Shown: positions 1-5,802 of the stretch, in pieces
Layout of the letters: every line of letters begins with the position of its first letter
How positions within the stretch are numbered: the stretch's first letter is position 1
NCBI GenBank assembly: GCA_022709995.1
Contig: JAKLHU010000145.1
Span: forward strand, 1 to 6,082
DNA from: Verrucomicrobiota bacterium
GTDB taxonomy: Bacteria; Verrucomicrobiota; Lentisphaeria; Oligosphaerales; Oligosphaeraceae
Direction: 5' to 3'
DNA length: 6,082 bases
Position numbers and translations under genes: made by a program
The notes under the pieces: generated by a model
Database searches by the model: none
Told to the model about the DNA's origin: nothing
The model's input: only the letters and a program-made list of their open reading frames with translations

Positions 1-1
1 C

Positions 2-199
2 AACGGCTACTGCATCGACAAGAACGGCCAGCTCTGGGGTTGGGGGTTCAATGGCTATGGTCAGCTCGGTACCGGCAACACGGCCAATCAGCCGGTGCCG
101 TACAACATGAGCGCCAATGCCAGCAACTCGATCGCCGGCAAAACCGTGGTCAAATCCATCGCCGTACCCGGCCGTCTGGTCAACTTGGTCGTGAAATAA
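2..199 (+). CDS. RCC1-repeat protein, C-terminal fragment (5' end outside window)
   Basis: The open frame runs in from the left edge and ends at TAA 197-199, giving 65 residues with no start codon in view. The segment GQLWGWGFNGYGQLGTGNT is the hallmark of an RCC1 (regulator of chromosome condensation) blade: G-x-L-[WY]-x-W-G-x-N-x-x-G-Q-L-G-x-G. The following NQPVPYNM matches the usual repeat end, where a proline-containing strand leads to the next blade. Such repeats form seven-bladed propellers that act as protein-binding or extracellular scaffolds. In bacteria they usually occur in large secreted or surface proteins. The last 25 residues (SNSIAGKTVVKSIAVPGRLVNLVVK) look like a closing strand. 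Substrate or partner cannot be inferred. The repeat assignment is firm; the role is unknown because most of the protein lies outside the window. Confidence 0.85.
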   Translation, partial: NGYCIDKNGQLWGWGFNGYGQLGTGNTANQPVPYNMSANASNSIAGKTVVKSIAVPGRLVNLVVK

Positions 200-212
200 C
201 CCGAAAAGAGCT

Positions 213-239
213 GGCGTGGCGGGCACGCTCCCGCACGCC
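213..239 (+). terminator. GC-rich hairpin after the RCC1 gene, possible terminator
   Basis: Thirteen bases after the RCC1 stop codon, GGCGT (213-217) and GCGGG (219-223) pair with CCCGC (230-234) and ACGCC (235-239). This gives a 10-bp stem with one bulged G at 218 and a 6-base loop. No U-tract follows, so it is not a textbook intrinsic terminator. It may slow polymerase or protect the 3' end. A 12-base palindrome (GCCGGCGCCGGC, 237-248) overlaps its 3' side and could form an alternative fold. Confidence 0.4.
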
Positions 240-360
240 GGCGCCGGCCAATGCCGGCAAAGCCCCCGGGCTCCCGGCGACGTCTTGACCATGGGCATGG
301 GCGACGGCGCCATGAGCAAGGGGCCGGCAACTTGCCCCAAGCCATCCATGGCCCGTTGCA
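240..360. other. Intergenic region between RCC1 gene and small secreted-protein gene
   Basis: This GC-rich stretch has several short inverted repeats, including GGGGC 320-324 with GCCCC 334-338. I see no convincing -35/-10 pair and no supported small gene. Open frames crossing it lack ribosome-binding sites and recognisable protein features. It is presumably the leader of the downstream gene. Confidence 0.4.
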
Positions 361-372
361 GTGAGGTCAGTC

Positions 373-888
373 ATGCCACTGGACAAAAATCGTCTGCACC
401 TACCAGCGCCGCCGGCTCTTCCCCTGCTCGTGCTGCTGCTCGTTGCAGTTCTGCTGGCGCCAATCCATGGCGAAGACGCCCTGCCTGATCTGTTCCAAGT
501 GACGACCGACCTGCCGCCGGCCGCCATCCTGACGGTTGGCGCGGACATCACCGTCAAAGCCGAGCTGGCGTACCCGGAAACCTATTCGTTCTGCGGTTCG
601 TCCATCTACGCCTATCTGTTCAATCTTCCCGGGAATTTCTGCGCCGTCACGGGCAAGACGGCCTCCGCCCCCAAGGACCCGAAATGGTCCTCGGTCAAAC
701 TGGAACCCATGATCTGGGTGCCGGCGGCAGCCCGGCGTGACCGTGCCCATGAGCGCACCTTCTCCACCCGTGGCTGGCCAACCGGAGACTACAGCCTGGT
801 GCTGTCCTGTTTCTTTCAACCTTTGACGCGCGACCAAGGCCTGCCGGACAAATATGTGACCGCGCGACTGCTGTTCACTCTGGAATAG
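373..888 (+). CDS. Small secreted protein of unknown function
   Basis: The product is 171 residues. The ATG at 373 is preferred over an in-frame GTG at 361 because GAGGT (363-367) lies five to six bases upstream as a Shine-Dalgarno sequence. Residues 1-36 form a Sec signal peptide: positive residues K5 and R7, a hydrophobic core LPLLVLLLVAVLLAP (16-30), then a likely cleavage near IHG33 or EDA36. The mature part of about 135 residues has alternating polar and hydrophobic strands (ADITVKAELAYP, YSLVLSCFF, YVTARLLFTLE), suggesting a small all-beta, perhaps immunoglobulin-like domain. Cysteines are at 74, 90 and 146. Aromatic residues are frequent (YSFCGSSIYAYLFNLPGNF, GWPTGDY). I do not recognise a family. 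It stands alone, with gaps of 173 bases upstream and about 240 bases to the next start, and the inserted IS follows it. Coding status is well supported; function is unknown. Confidence 0.75.
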   Translation: MPLDKNRLHLPAPPALPLLVLLLVAVLLAPIHGEDALPDLFQVTTDLPPAAILTVGADITVKAELAYPETYSFCGSSIYAYLFNLPGNFCAVTGKTASAPKDPKWSSVKLEPMIWVPAAARRDRAHERTFSTRGWPTGDYSLVLSCFFQPLTRDQGLPDKYVTARLLFTLE

Positions 889-1033
889 CACCCGACCGAA
901 AAGTGCGTCGAACGCTATGTGTGCCGACAGCAACAAAAAACACGCAACCCGAGGCGGATGTACCTTGCCTGGCTGACGGCGGGCGGTGCAAACCGGGTAA
1001 CTCGCACCACCGGAATTGGCAAGAGTTAATCTA
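889..1033. other. Gap between secreted-protein gene and the IS element
   Basis: No gene is seen here. TAACTC (998-1003) and GAGTTA (1023-1028) form a 6-bp inverted repeat with a 19-base loop, and GGTGC/GCACC arms occur nearby, but neither is followed by a U-tract. The base composition shifts to AT-rich from about 1021, just before the IS end. The TA at 1032-1033 is the likely left copy of the IS target dinucleotide. Confidence 0.35.
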
Positions 1034-1062
1034 ATTCCAATTTGCGTTCAAGATGATTGCAA
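1034..1062 (+). repeat. Left terminal inverted repeat of the IS630 element
   Basis: It matches the reverse complement of 2189-2217 at 25 of 29 positions. The inner 13 bases (AAGATGATTGCAA, 1050-1062) are identical, as are the outer six (ATTCCA). The four mismatches are at 1040, 1045, 1046 and 1049. It is the expected transposase binding and cleavage site. Confidence 0.88.
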
Positions 1063-1085
1063 TTATATTATCCACTTCTGACAAA

Positions 1086-1106
1086 GGCGGCAGACAGTCT
1101 GCCGCC
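1086..1106 (+). promoter_or_regulatory. Perfect hairpin in the transposase leader
   Basis: GGCGGCAGAC (1086-1095) and GTCTGCCGCC (1097-1106) are a perfect 10-bp inverted repeat around one base. In RNA this folds as a 9-bp stem with a CAG loop. It lies between the left terminal repeat and the orfA ribosome-binding site (CAGGAG, 1115-1120). Possible roles are blocking read-through transcription or translation entering from outside the IS, or acting as an internal protein-binding site. No U-tract follows on the + strand. Confidence 0.5.
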
Positions 1107-1127
1107 GTCAAAAACAGGAGTGGCAAC

Positions 1128-1655
1128 ATGGGTCGAACAGTCGCATTTTCTGATGCCGAGATAGCCGAGGCTAAGCGCATGGTCAGCAAATCGGCCGATG
1201 TTCGTGAAATCAAGCAGGGAATGTCGGTTGTCCTTTCCGCCGAACTGGGGTTGAACATCAAAGCGGTAGCGATTGCACTGCAGTCCAGTCCAGCCACAGT
1301 CGTGAGGCTGCACGGGCGGGTTCGCAGTTGCGCGGACAAGAGCCATCCGGATGCCGACGGGAAGGCGGCGTGGGGCGGGCGGCGGCACGCCTACATGACG
1401 CCGGAGGAGGAAGATGAGTTTCTCCGGCCATGGGCTGAAATGGCCGAACAAGGCGGCGTTCTGATTGTTCCGCCGATTCACAAGGCGTTTGAAAATCGTA
1501 TTGGACGGCGCGTTCAACCGGCAACCATCTACCGTCTTCTTGCCCGGCATGGCTGGCGAAAGATCGCACCGGACAACATTCATCCGAAAGGCGATCGCGA
1601 AGTCCAGGAGGTCTTCAAAAAAAGGGGCTCTCGATGGCTGTGGACGAAGCGATGA
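1128..1655 (+). CDS. IS630 transposase orfA: DNA-binding part
   Basis: The product is 175 residues. The ATG at 1128 is chosen because CAGGAG (1115-1120) precedes it by seven bases. An in-frame ATG at 1053 lies inside the terminal repeat and has no ribosome-binding site. Residues about 27-63 form a first helix-turn-helix (GLNIKAVAIALQSSPATVVR). Residues about 91-148 form the second helical domain typical of IS630 transposases (TPEEEDEFL ... PATIYRLLARHGWRKIAP). The usual IS630 linker NIHPKGDREVQEVFKK then leads to the A-run, where the normal family sequence continues in the -1 frame as KGLSMAVDEAMKGN. Read without a shift, the frame adds only ten more residues (RGSRWLWTKR) and ends at TGA 1653-1655. 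It has no catalytic residues of its own. Alone it could act as a DNA-binding regulator; joined to orfB it gives a transposase of about 358 residues. Confidence 0.88.
   Translation: MGRTVAFSDAEIAEAKRMVSKSADVREIKQGMSVVLSAELGLNIKAVAIALQSSPATVVRLHGRVRSCADKSHPDADGKAAWGGRRHAYMTPEEEDEFLRPWAEMAEQGGVLIVPPIHKAFENRIGRRVQPATIYRLLARHGWRKIAPDNIHPKGDREVQEVFKKRGSRWLWTKR
1606..1627 (+). other. Probable -1 frameshift site joining orfA and orfB
   Basis: AGGAGGT (1606-1612), a near-perfect anti-16S match, is followed four bases later by seven A (1617-1623) and GGGG. In the orfA frame the A-run reads AAA AAA AGG. A shift of -1 on the run, or addition of one A by transcriptional slippage, passes directly into orfB as ...EVFKK-KGLSMAVDEAM, restoring an ordinary IS630 protein. 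IS elements commonly use such A-rich slippery sequences. The gap from the Shine-Dalgarno-like motif to the run is shorter than the roughly 10 bases known for -1 stimulators such as dnaX. I see no strong stem-loop just downstream. Confidence 0.65.
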
Positions 1656-2203
1656 AAGGGAATCGGAACAACCTGCCGGTTTCGGTGATGTTTCAGGACG
1701 AAGCCCGGTTTGGCCGCCTGAGCCTGCCGCAAAGATATTGGGCTCCTGCTCCCATGCGGCCCGTCGTCGTGCAGGGAGAGGTGCGTGAATACAGCTACGC
1801 ATCCGCGGCGCTGGCGCCATTGAGCGGCGAACTGGACTGGATGACAGCCTCCAGCATGAATACGACGGAAATGGCAGCTTTCCTTCGCCACGTTGGTTCG
1901 CGTCACAGCGATCAGTTTGTGGTAATGATTCTTGACGGGGCACCATCCCACCGGTCGATGGAGCTGGCAGTTCCAGAGAACATGGCTCTGGTTCGCCTGC
2001 CGCCGTACTCGCCGGAGTTGAACCCTGTGGAGCATCTGTGGGACGAAATTCGTGAAAAGCACTTCGTAAACCGAGTCTTTGACTCGCTGGGGGCGGTGAT
2101 AGCCCAAGCAGTGAATGCGTTAGACGACTGGGAGTCGTCGCCAGGTGCGGTTCGCACGCTATCGGCATGGCCTTGGATTGTTCAAAGTTTGCAATCATCT
2201 TAA
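1634..2203 (+). CDS. IS630 transposase orfB: DDE catalytic part
   Basis: The product is 189 residues if read from ATG 1634. Catalytic residues of the IS630-Tc1-mariner DDE fold are visible: D22 in VMFQDEARFG, D101 in VMILDGAPSHRS, and E133 in LPPYSPELNPVEHLWDEI. The last is the family signature. The RNase H-like fold cuts and joins DNA at the element ends using two metal ions. The frame overlaps orfA by 22 bases and is offset by -1, so expression is probably as an orfA-orfB fusion. AGGGG (1623-1627), six bases before ATG 1634, would also allow separate initiation. The stop TAA (2201-2203) lies inside the right terminal repeat. No key residue is missing and the length fits the family, so the enzyme may be active. 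Confidence 0.9.
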   Translation: MAVDEAMKGNRNNLPVSVMFQDEARFGRLSLPQRYWAPAPMRPVVVQGEVREYSYASAALAPLSGELDWMTASSMNTTEMAAFLRHVGSRHSDQFVVMILDGAPSHRSMELAVPENMALVRLPPYSPELNPVEHLWDEIREKHFVNRVFDSLGAVIAQAVNALDDWESSPGAVRTLSAWPWIVQSLQSS

Positions 2204-2217
2204 AAACAAAATGGAAT
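2189..2217 (-). repeat. Right terminal inverted repeat of the IS630 element
   Basis: It is the inverted partner of 1034-1062, with 25 of 29 bases matching. It contains the last codons and stop of orfB. TA at 2217-2218 is the best candidate for the right target-site copy. Confidence 0.88.
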
Positions 2218-2367
2218 AATGAAAGCCACATTGCTTGCATCCCAAAACATGCCATTGCAACTATTTCAGATGATACTGCGAAAATTGACTTGATAAAGGC
2301 GCTGTTGACAACTATTTTTCCTGCCGTCTTCAGAAATCAAGCCCACCCACCCATAGGGGGCCACCAT

Positions 2368-2399
2368 CCAAAATTTTGTCGCGCGCGCGAGGGTTCTGT
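2368..2399 (+). repeat. Direct repeat, copy 1 (63-bp period)
   Basis: This 32-base unit matches 2431-2462 at 26 positions. It consists of an AT-rich half (CCAAAATTTTGT) followed by a GC-rich half whose core CGCGCGAGGGTTC (2384-2396) is identical in both copies. The preceding bases also show partial similarity (a C-rich stretch). Two copies in one intergenic region suggest a paired binding site or a dispersed extragenic repeat. Confidence 0.6.
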
Positions 2400-2430
2400 C
2401 AGCAGCGGTGTGTACGGCCAGAGCCTCCCC

Positions 2431-2462
2431 CCAATAATTTAACGCACGCGCGAGGGTTCCGT
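2431..2462 (+). repeat. Direct repeat, copy 2 (63-bp period)
   Basis: This is the partner of 2368-2399, with six differences, most in the AT-rich half (CCAATAATTTAA). The core CGCGCGAGGGTTC is at 2447-2459. The 63-bp offset is close to six helical turns, so both copies would face the same side of DNA. Confidence 0.6.
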
Positions 2463-2636
2463 GGCAAAAAGACCGATGGCTGCAGTTGACGCTCAGGTCC
2501 CTGGGGGGCTTTTCGAATAGACTCTGGAGATGCCTTTGGCGACAAACCCGGCTTTGCGGCACTTTCACGCGGCTGCGGCCCAACCTCCCCTCCTTCCAAT
2601 CGCATCGGAATCCCCCCGGAAAACAGGAAAGACGTC

Positions 2637-5636
2637 ATGCATAACCGCCTCCTTGCCAGCTTGTTGATCCTGCTGTTGTCCGGACTGGTGTCCATCCCGG
2701 CCATGGAACCCCTCCACGTTGGCTATGAAGCGCCGCCATCGCCGGAAATCAACGGCCGCCTGAATGACCCGGCCTGGCAAAACCTGCCGTGGATCACCGA
2801 CTGTTTTCTGCTTGGAACCGGCCAGACGCCGGCCACCTACACAAAATACAAACTCTTCCACGACCAGAATCGGCTCTACCTGGGGGCCGAACTGGAAGAG
2901 CCGGCGCTGGACAAAGTCAGGCAAACGGAATACACGCCAGGATCCACCATGCTCTGGCTCAACGACTCCCTCGAAATCAACGTCGTCACCGACCCGAACC
3001 TCCTCTCTTTCTACAAGATCATAGTCGACGTCACCGGCGCCTGGGTGGATATGAAGGCCGTCGACGACAATACCGACACCGGCAAATACCTGCTCGACCT
3101 GGACTGGGCCAGCGGCGCCGAGGTCAAAGTGGCGCGCACGGAAAAAGCCTGGCTGGTGGAAGCCGCCATTCCGTTCGGCGCCCTGGCGCTCGCTGCCACG
3201 GCGGAACCCGCTTGGCGCATCAACCTCGGCCGCAACCGCTACACCGTCACCCCGCCGGAACTGTCGGCGACTTCGCCGATTCCAGAGCGCAGCCACATGG
3301 TTCCCACTGCCTTCCGGACGGCCGTCATCGCCAACTTCGACCCGACCCGATTTCTGCTCGACATCGATGAAATCAACTTCTCCTTCGACAAAAACGCCAA
3401 CGGCCACTACGAGGCTGAGGTCGGCGCCGTCGTGCACAACAACACCGGCTCTTTCGCCATCGTCCATCTGGAAGCACGACTGCGAGACTGCAACTCCGGC
3501 GCCATCGTCCAGACAAGCAAGCTCCTGACCCTGCCTCAAAACGACTATCAGAAGCATTCGGTGACGCTGCATCCGTCAGGACCCGGCCACTATGAACTTG
3601 CTTGCGAACTGTACGCCAACACTTCAAGGCGCCAGCTGCTGAAGAAGGCCACCCTCCTGGTGGTGGCCGAATATCAGCCGCTGGCCATCACCCTGCGCCG
3701 CCCATGCTACCGGAACAACCTCTATGCCACCATGCCCGACCAGGCCATCGAGGCGGAAATCACCCTGCGGGAAGGCACCGGCCAACCGCTGGCCGTGACC
3801 CTCGCCGGCGCCGCCGGCGAAGTGGCGCGGCAGGACTTCGCCGCCGCCCAGGCCTCCCAGCGCGTCTTGTTCGACGGCGCCCGCCTGCCGGACGGCGTCT
3901 ACGTCCTCAAGGCCACTTGCATACTTGGCAGCCGCACCTTGCTGAGCGAAGTCCGTCTCCGCAAGCTGCCGTACCTACCGAATGAGGTCTGGTTTGACCA
4001 GGAGGGCATCACTCATGTCGACGGCAAGCCCTTCCTGCCCTTTGGCTGGTATGGCACCCAGCCCGACGAGCAGAAGCCCTGGTACAACTCCATGCTCGTG
4101 CTGACGCCGTTCGGCACCCTGGAGGAAGCGCGCCAGAGTCACGAACGGCAGGCTGACCGCGGCCAGTTCCTGATGGCCTTCCCATTCCAGGAGCTGCCCG
4201 GCGTTTCCTGGCAGCCCAAGGTCATCTTCAAGGATCCCGAGACCAGAAAAAAAGGCCTTACCCCCGAACAGCGGCAGAAGCTCATCGACTACATCACCGG
4301 CATCCGCGACGTACGCGGCCTGCTGGGCTACTACATGGCCGACGAGCCGGAATGCCGCGACAACAACCCCGCCTGGTATGAGGAAGCCCGCGCCCTGATC
4401 AGCGAACTCGACCCCTATCATCCCTGCATCATGCTCAACTGGGGGCCAGACGGCATCAAAAAATACCACACCGGCGGCGATGTCCTCATGCCCGACTGCT
4501 ACCCGCAATACTTCGCCGACGGCAGCACCGGCCACCCGCGCTGGTGCTCGTCGGAATGGGCCAGGACCGCCAGCGCCCTCCGGCCGGCCTGGCAAATGCC
4601 GCTGATGACGTCCTGGCCCGCGTATTCGCGCGACGGCAAGGTCAAAGGCGCGCCGCCGGACTACTTCGACCAGCGCAGCCAGTTCTTCCAGGCCATCATT
4701 CACAATGCCAAGGGCTTCAACATGTATGCCTGGCACTGCGCGCCTTGGTACACGTCCCTGATCTTCGGTCCCGACGCCATCGGCGAAACCCTCTTCCGCC
4801 TGAAAGACTACCTGCTGCCCAATTCCCGGCCCGATGCCGTGGCCGTCGTCACGAATCCGGTCCAGCGGCACTTCCAGGCCGGCCTGAAAATCCGCGACGG
4901 CCGCGCCTGCCTGCTGGCGGTCAACACCTCCCTGGAAACCGTGACGGCGACCTTCACCATCCGCCAGAAAGTCGGCCCGCGCCTGTTCGTCGCCGGCGAA
5001 AACCGCGAAGTCGTCCTGGAGGGGAACTCCTTCCAAGACACCTTCTCCCCCCGGGAAACCCATATCTACATCAACAGCCGGGAAGACGCCAATGCCGTCC
5101 CGGCCGTCGCCGAAACCGTCAAGACCATTGAGGACCTCCGCCGAGCACGCCGGAAAGACGGCAACCTGATCGCCGTCGGCGAGATGAAGGAAGCCGATTA
5201 TCTGGAATACGGCGCCGGAAAAATCCCGCCCGGGGTGCCGCTCCTCCAGGCTTCCAGCGACACCCGCTACTACGCCACCAGGACTTTCGGTTCACTGTAC
5301 TTCCTGGTCGACGGCATTGCCCAACCGCTGCGCGTCGAAATGTCCTGGTCGCCAAAGACCGACGACCAGGCGCCGTGGCTCGACATCACCCTTCCCGAAC
5401 CGGCCCCTGCCCGCAAAGTCGTACTCTACACCCCGGACGGCAACTTGATCGCCGGCAAGGTGGTCGCCAACGGGAAGTCATTCCCCTTCCAGAACCACGA
5501 CCAGGACATCATCACCGTCGAACTGGACGGCGACACCATCCGCACCCTCCGCATTGACATCGGCAACCGCAAAGACAAAGCCCCGGGAACCGGCGGGCTC
5601 GACAACCGGCTGCTCGCCGAAGTGGAAGTGTATTGA
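2637..5636 (+). CDS. Secreted CBM9-like / TIM-barrel / discoidin-like protein, putative glycoside hydrolase
   Basis: The product is 999 residues. ATG 2637 follows AGGAAAG (2625-2631) by five bases, and a signal peptide starts there (hydrophobic 5-20, cleavage near PAM23). Residues about 25-235 resemble CBM9-like sugar-binding domains (PEINGRLNDPAWQNLPW, LYLGAELEEP, LWLNDSLEINV, WLVEAAIPFGAL, WRINLGRNRY). Residues about 238-445 are beta-sandwich linkers. Residues about 455-725 resemble a TIM barrel: HVDGKPFLPFGWYG as strand 1, GLLGYYMADEPE (561-572) as strand 4 with E570 as candidate acid/base, GGDVLMPDCYP near strand 6, and GFNMYAWHC at strand 8. Residues about 735-812 form the beta domain that commonly follows such barrels (LLAVNTS ... 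FSPRETHIYI). Residues about 840-999 look like an F5/8 type C (discoidin, CBM32-like) domain ending LLAEVEVY. The likely role is extracellular or periplasmic glycan cleavage or binding; the substrate is unknown. It appears monocistronic and converges on a tRNA gene. I cannot assign a GH family, and no canonical nucleophile glutamate is evident. Confidence 0.85.
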   Translation: MHNRLLASLLILLLSGLVSIPAMEPLHVGYEAPPSPEINGRLNDPAWQNLPWITDCFLLGTGQTPATYTKYKLFHDQNRLYLGAELEEPALDKVRQTEYTPGSTMLWLNDSLEINVVTDPNLLSFYKIIVDVTGAWVDMKAVDDNTDTGKYLLDLDWASGAEVKVARTEKAWLVEAAIPFGALALAATAEPAWRINLGRNRYTVTPPELSATSPIPERSHMVPTAFRTAVIANFDPTRFLLDIDEINFSFDKNANGHYEAEVGAVVHNNTGSFAIVHLEARLRDCNSGAIVQTSKLLTLPQNDYQKHSVTLHPSGPGHYELACELYANTSRRQLLKKATLLVVAEYQPLAITLRRPCYRNNLYATMPDQAIEAEITLREGTGQPLAVTLAGAAGEVARQDFAAAQASQRVLFDGARLPDGVYVLKATCILGSRTLLSEVRLRKLPYLPNEVWFDQEGITHVDGKPFLPFGWYGTQPDEQKPWYNSMLVLTPFGTLEEARQSHERQADRGQFLMAFPFQELPGVSWQPKVIFKDPETRKKGLTPEQRQKLIDYITGIRDVRGLLGYYMADEPECRDNNPAWYEEARALISELDPYHPCIMLNWGPDGIKKYHTGGDVLMPDCYPQYFADGSTGHPRWCSSEWARTASALRPAWQMPLMTSWPAYSRDGKVKGAPPDYFDQRSQFFQAIIHNAKGFNMYAWHCAPWYTSLIFGPDAIGETLFRLKDYLLPNSRPDAVAVVTNPVQRHFQAGLKIRDGRACLLAVNTSLETVTATFTIRQKVGPRLFVAGENREVVLEGNSFQDTFSPRETHIYINSREDANAVPAVAETVKTIEDLRRARRKDGNLIAVGEMKEADYLEYGAGKIPPGVPLLQASSDTRYYATRTFGSLYFLVDGIAQPLRVEMSWSPKTDDQAPWLDITLPEPAPARKVVLYTPDGNLIAGKVVANGKSFPFQNHDQDIITVELDGDTIRTLRIDIGNRKDKAPGTGGLDNRLLAEVEVY

Positions 5637-5715
5637 ACACTGCCCGTCTGACGTCCTGCGCCCCATCCATCTCCTGCAAATGTGTCAAAAAACTGGCTGT
5701 TTCGTTCCTGCCCTT

Positions 5716-5730
5716 GCCTGGTTGGCAGGC
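5716..5730 (+). terminator. Weak hairpin downstream of the 999-residue gene
   Basis: GCCTG (5716-5720) and CAGGC (5726-5730) form a 5-bp stem with a GTTGG loop followed by TTT, about 80 bases after the stop codon. The stem is short and the T-run brief. The stronger hairpin at 5762-5798 may be the effective 3' boundary for this transcript. Confidence 0.3.
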
Positions 5731-5761
5731 TTTGGCACAAAAAGGTCACTTTCGCGAAAAG

Positions 5762-5798
5762 AAACGCCTCTATGCAAGTGGCTTGCATAGAGGCGTTT
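5762..5798 (-). terminator. Strong hairpin terminator of tRNA-Lys, possibly bidirectional
   Basis: AAACGCCTCTATGCAAG (5762-5778) and its perfect complement (5782-5798) make a 17-bp stem with a 3-base loop. It starts four bases beyond the tRNA CCA end. In the - strand direction the stem ends GGCGTTT and runs into CTTTTCG, a U-rich tail typical of intrinsic terminators. In the + direction only TTT at the stem base serves as a tail, so termination of the converging 999-residue gene transcript is possible but weaker. Confidence 0.85.
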
Positions 5799-5802
5799 AA
5801 GA

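Larger units (their letters stand above)
1034..2217 (+). mobile_element. IS630-family insertion sequence, apparently full length
   Basis: The element is about 1.18 kb, the usual size for IS630 members. It is bounded by 29-bp imperfect inverted repeats (1034-1062 and 2189-2217) and carries a DDE transposase encoded by two frames, orfA and orfB, on the + strand. IS630 elements (IS630-Tc1-mariner superfamily) insert at TA and duplicate it. Here TA occurs at 1032-1033 on the left, while TA at 2217-2218 on the right overlaps the last matched base of the repeat. The exact boundary is therefore uncertain by one or two bases. Both ends reach into the ORFs: the orfB stop lies inside the right repeat. 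It lies in a non-coding gap, with no evidence that it broke a gene. It looks intact except for the frame break, which is probably a programmed frameshift. Confidence 0.9.
2218..2636. other. 419-base gene-free region before the large secreted protein
   Basis: No supported gene lies here; open frames crossing it on either strand have no family features or ribosome-binding sites. Bases 2204-2340 are clearly more AT-rich than the surroundings. Two TTGAC motifs (2285-2290 TTGACT and 2305-2310 TTGACA) resemble -35 boxes, but no matching -10 box sits 16-18 bases downstream. Two copies of a degenerate direct repeat occupy 2368-2399 and 2431-2462. The stretch 2463-2620 shows only short G/C runs. The region probably holds the promoter and control sites of the 999-residue gene. 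Confidence 0.45.

Noticed and set aside
1053..1127. Upstream in-frame ATG for orfA at 1053
   Set aside because: It lies inside the terminal inverted repeat without a ribosome-binding site; ATG 1128 has CAGGAG at good spacing and starts at the family-like N-terminus.
1068..2255. 395-codon - strand open frame across the IS
   Set aside because: The + strand carries an unmistakable IS630 transposase with its DDE residues; the antisense frame has no recognisable features.
2285..2333. Sigma-70 promoter from TTGACT or TTGACA
   Set aside because: The -35-like boxes are good, but no acceptable -10 sequence lies 16-18 bases downstream of either.
2368..2462. Short CRISPR array (about 32-base repeat, 31-base spacer)
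   Set aside because: Only two units, six mismatches in 32 bases, no third copy and no cas genes in the window.
2565..3572. 335-codon - strand open frame antisense to the 999-residue gene
   Set aside because: It is a shadow frame caused by GC-rich third codon positions; low-complexity V/G/R-rich protein, no ribosome-binding site, no family motif, and the opposite strand has clear domains.
3975..5063. 362-codon - strand open frame
   Set aside because: Same reason: antisense to the TIM-barrel coding sequence, with composition typical of GC-rich antisense translation.
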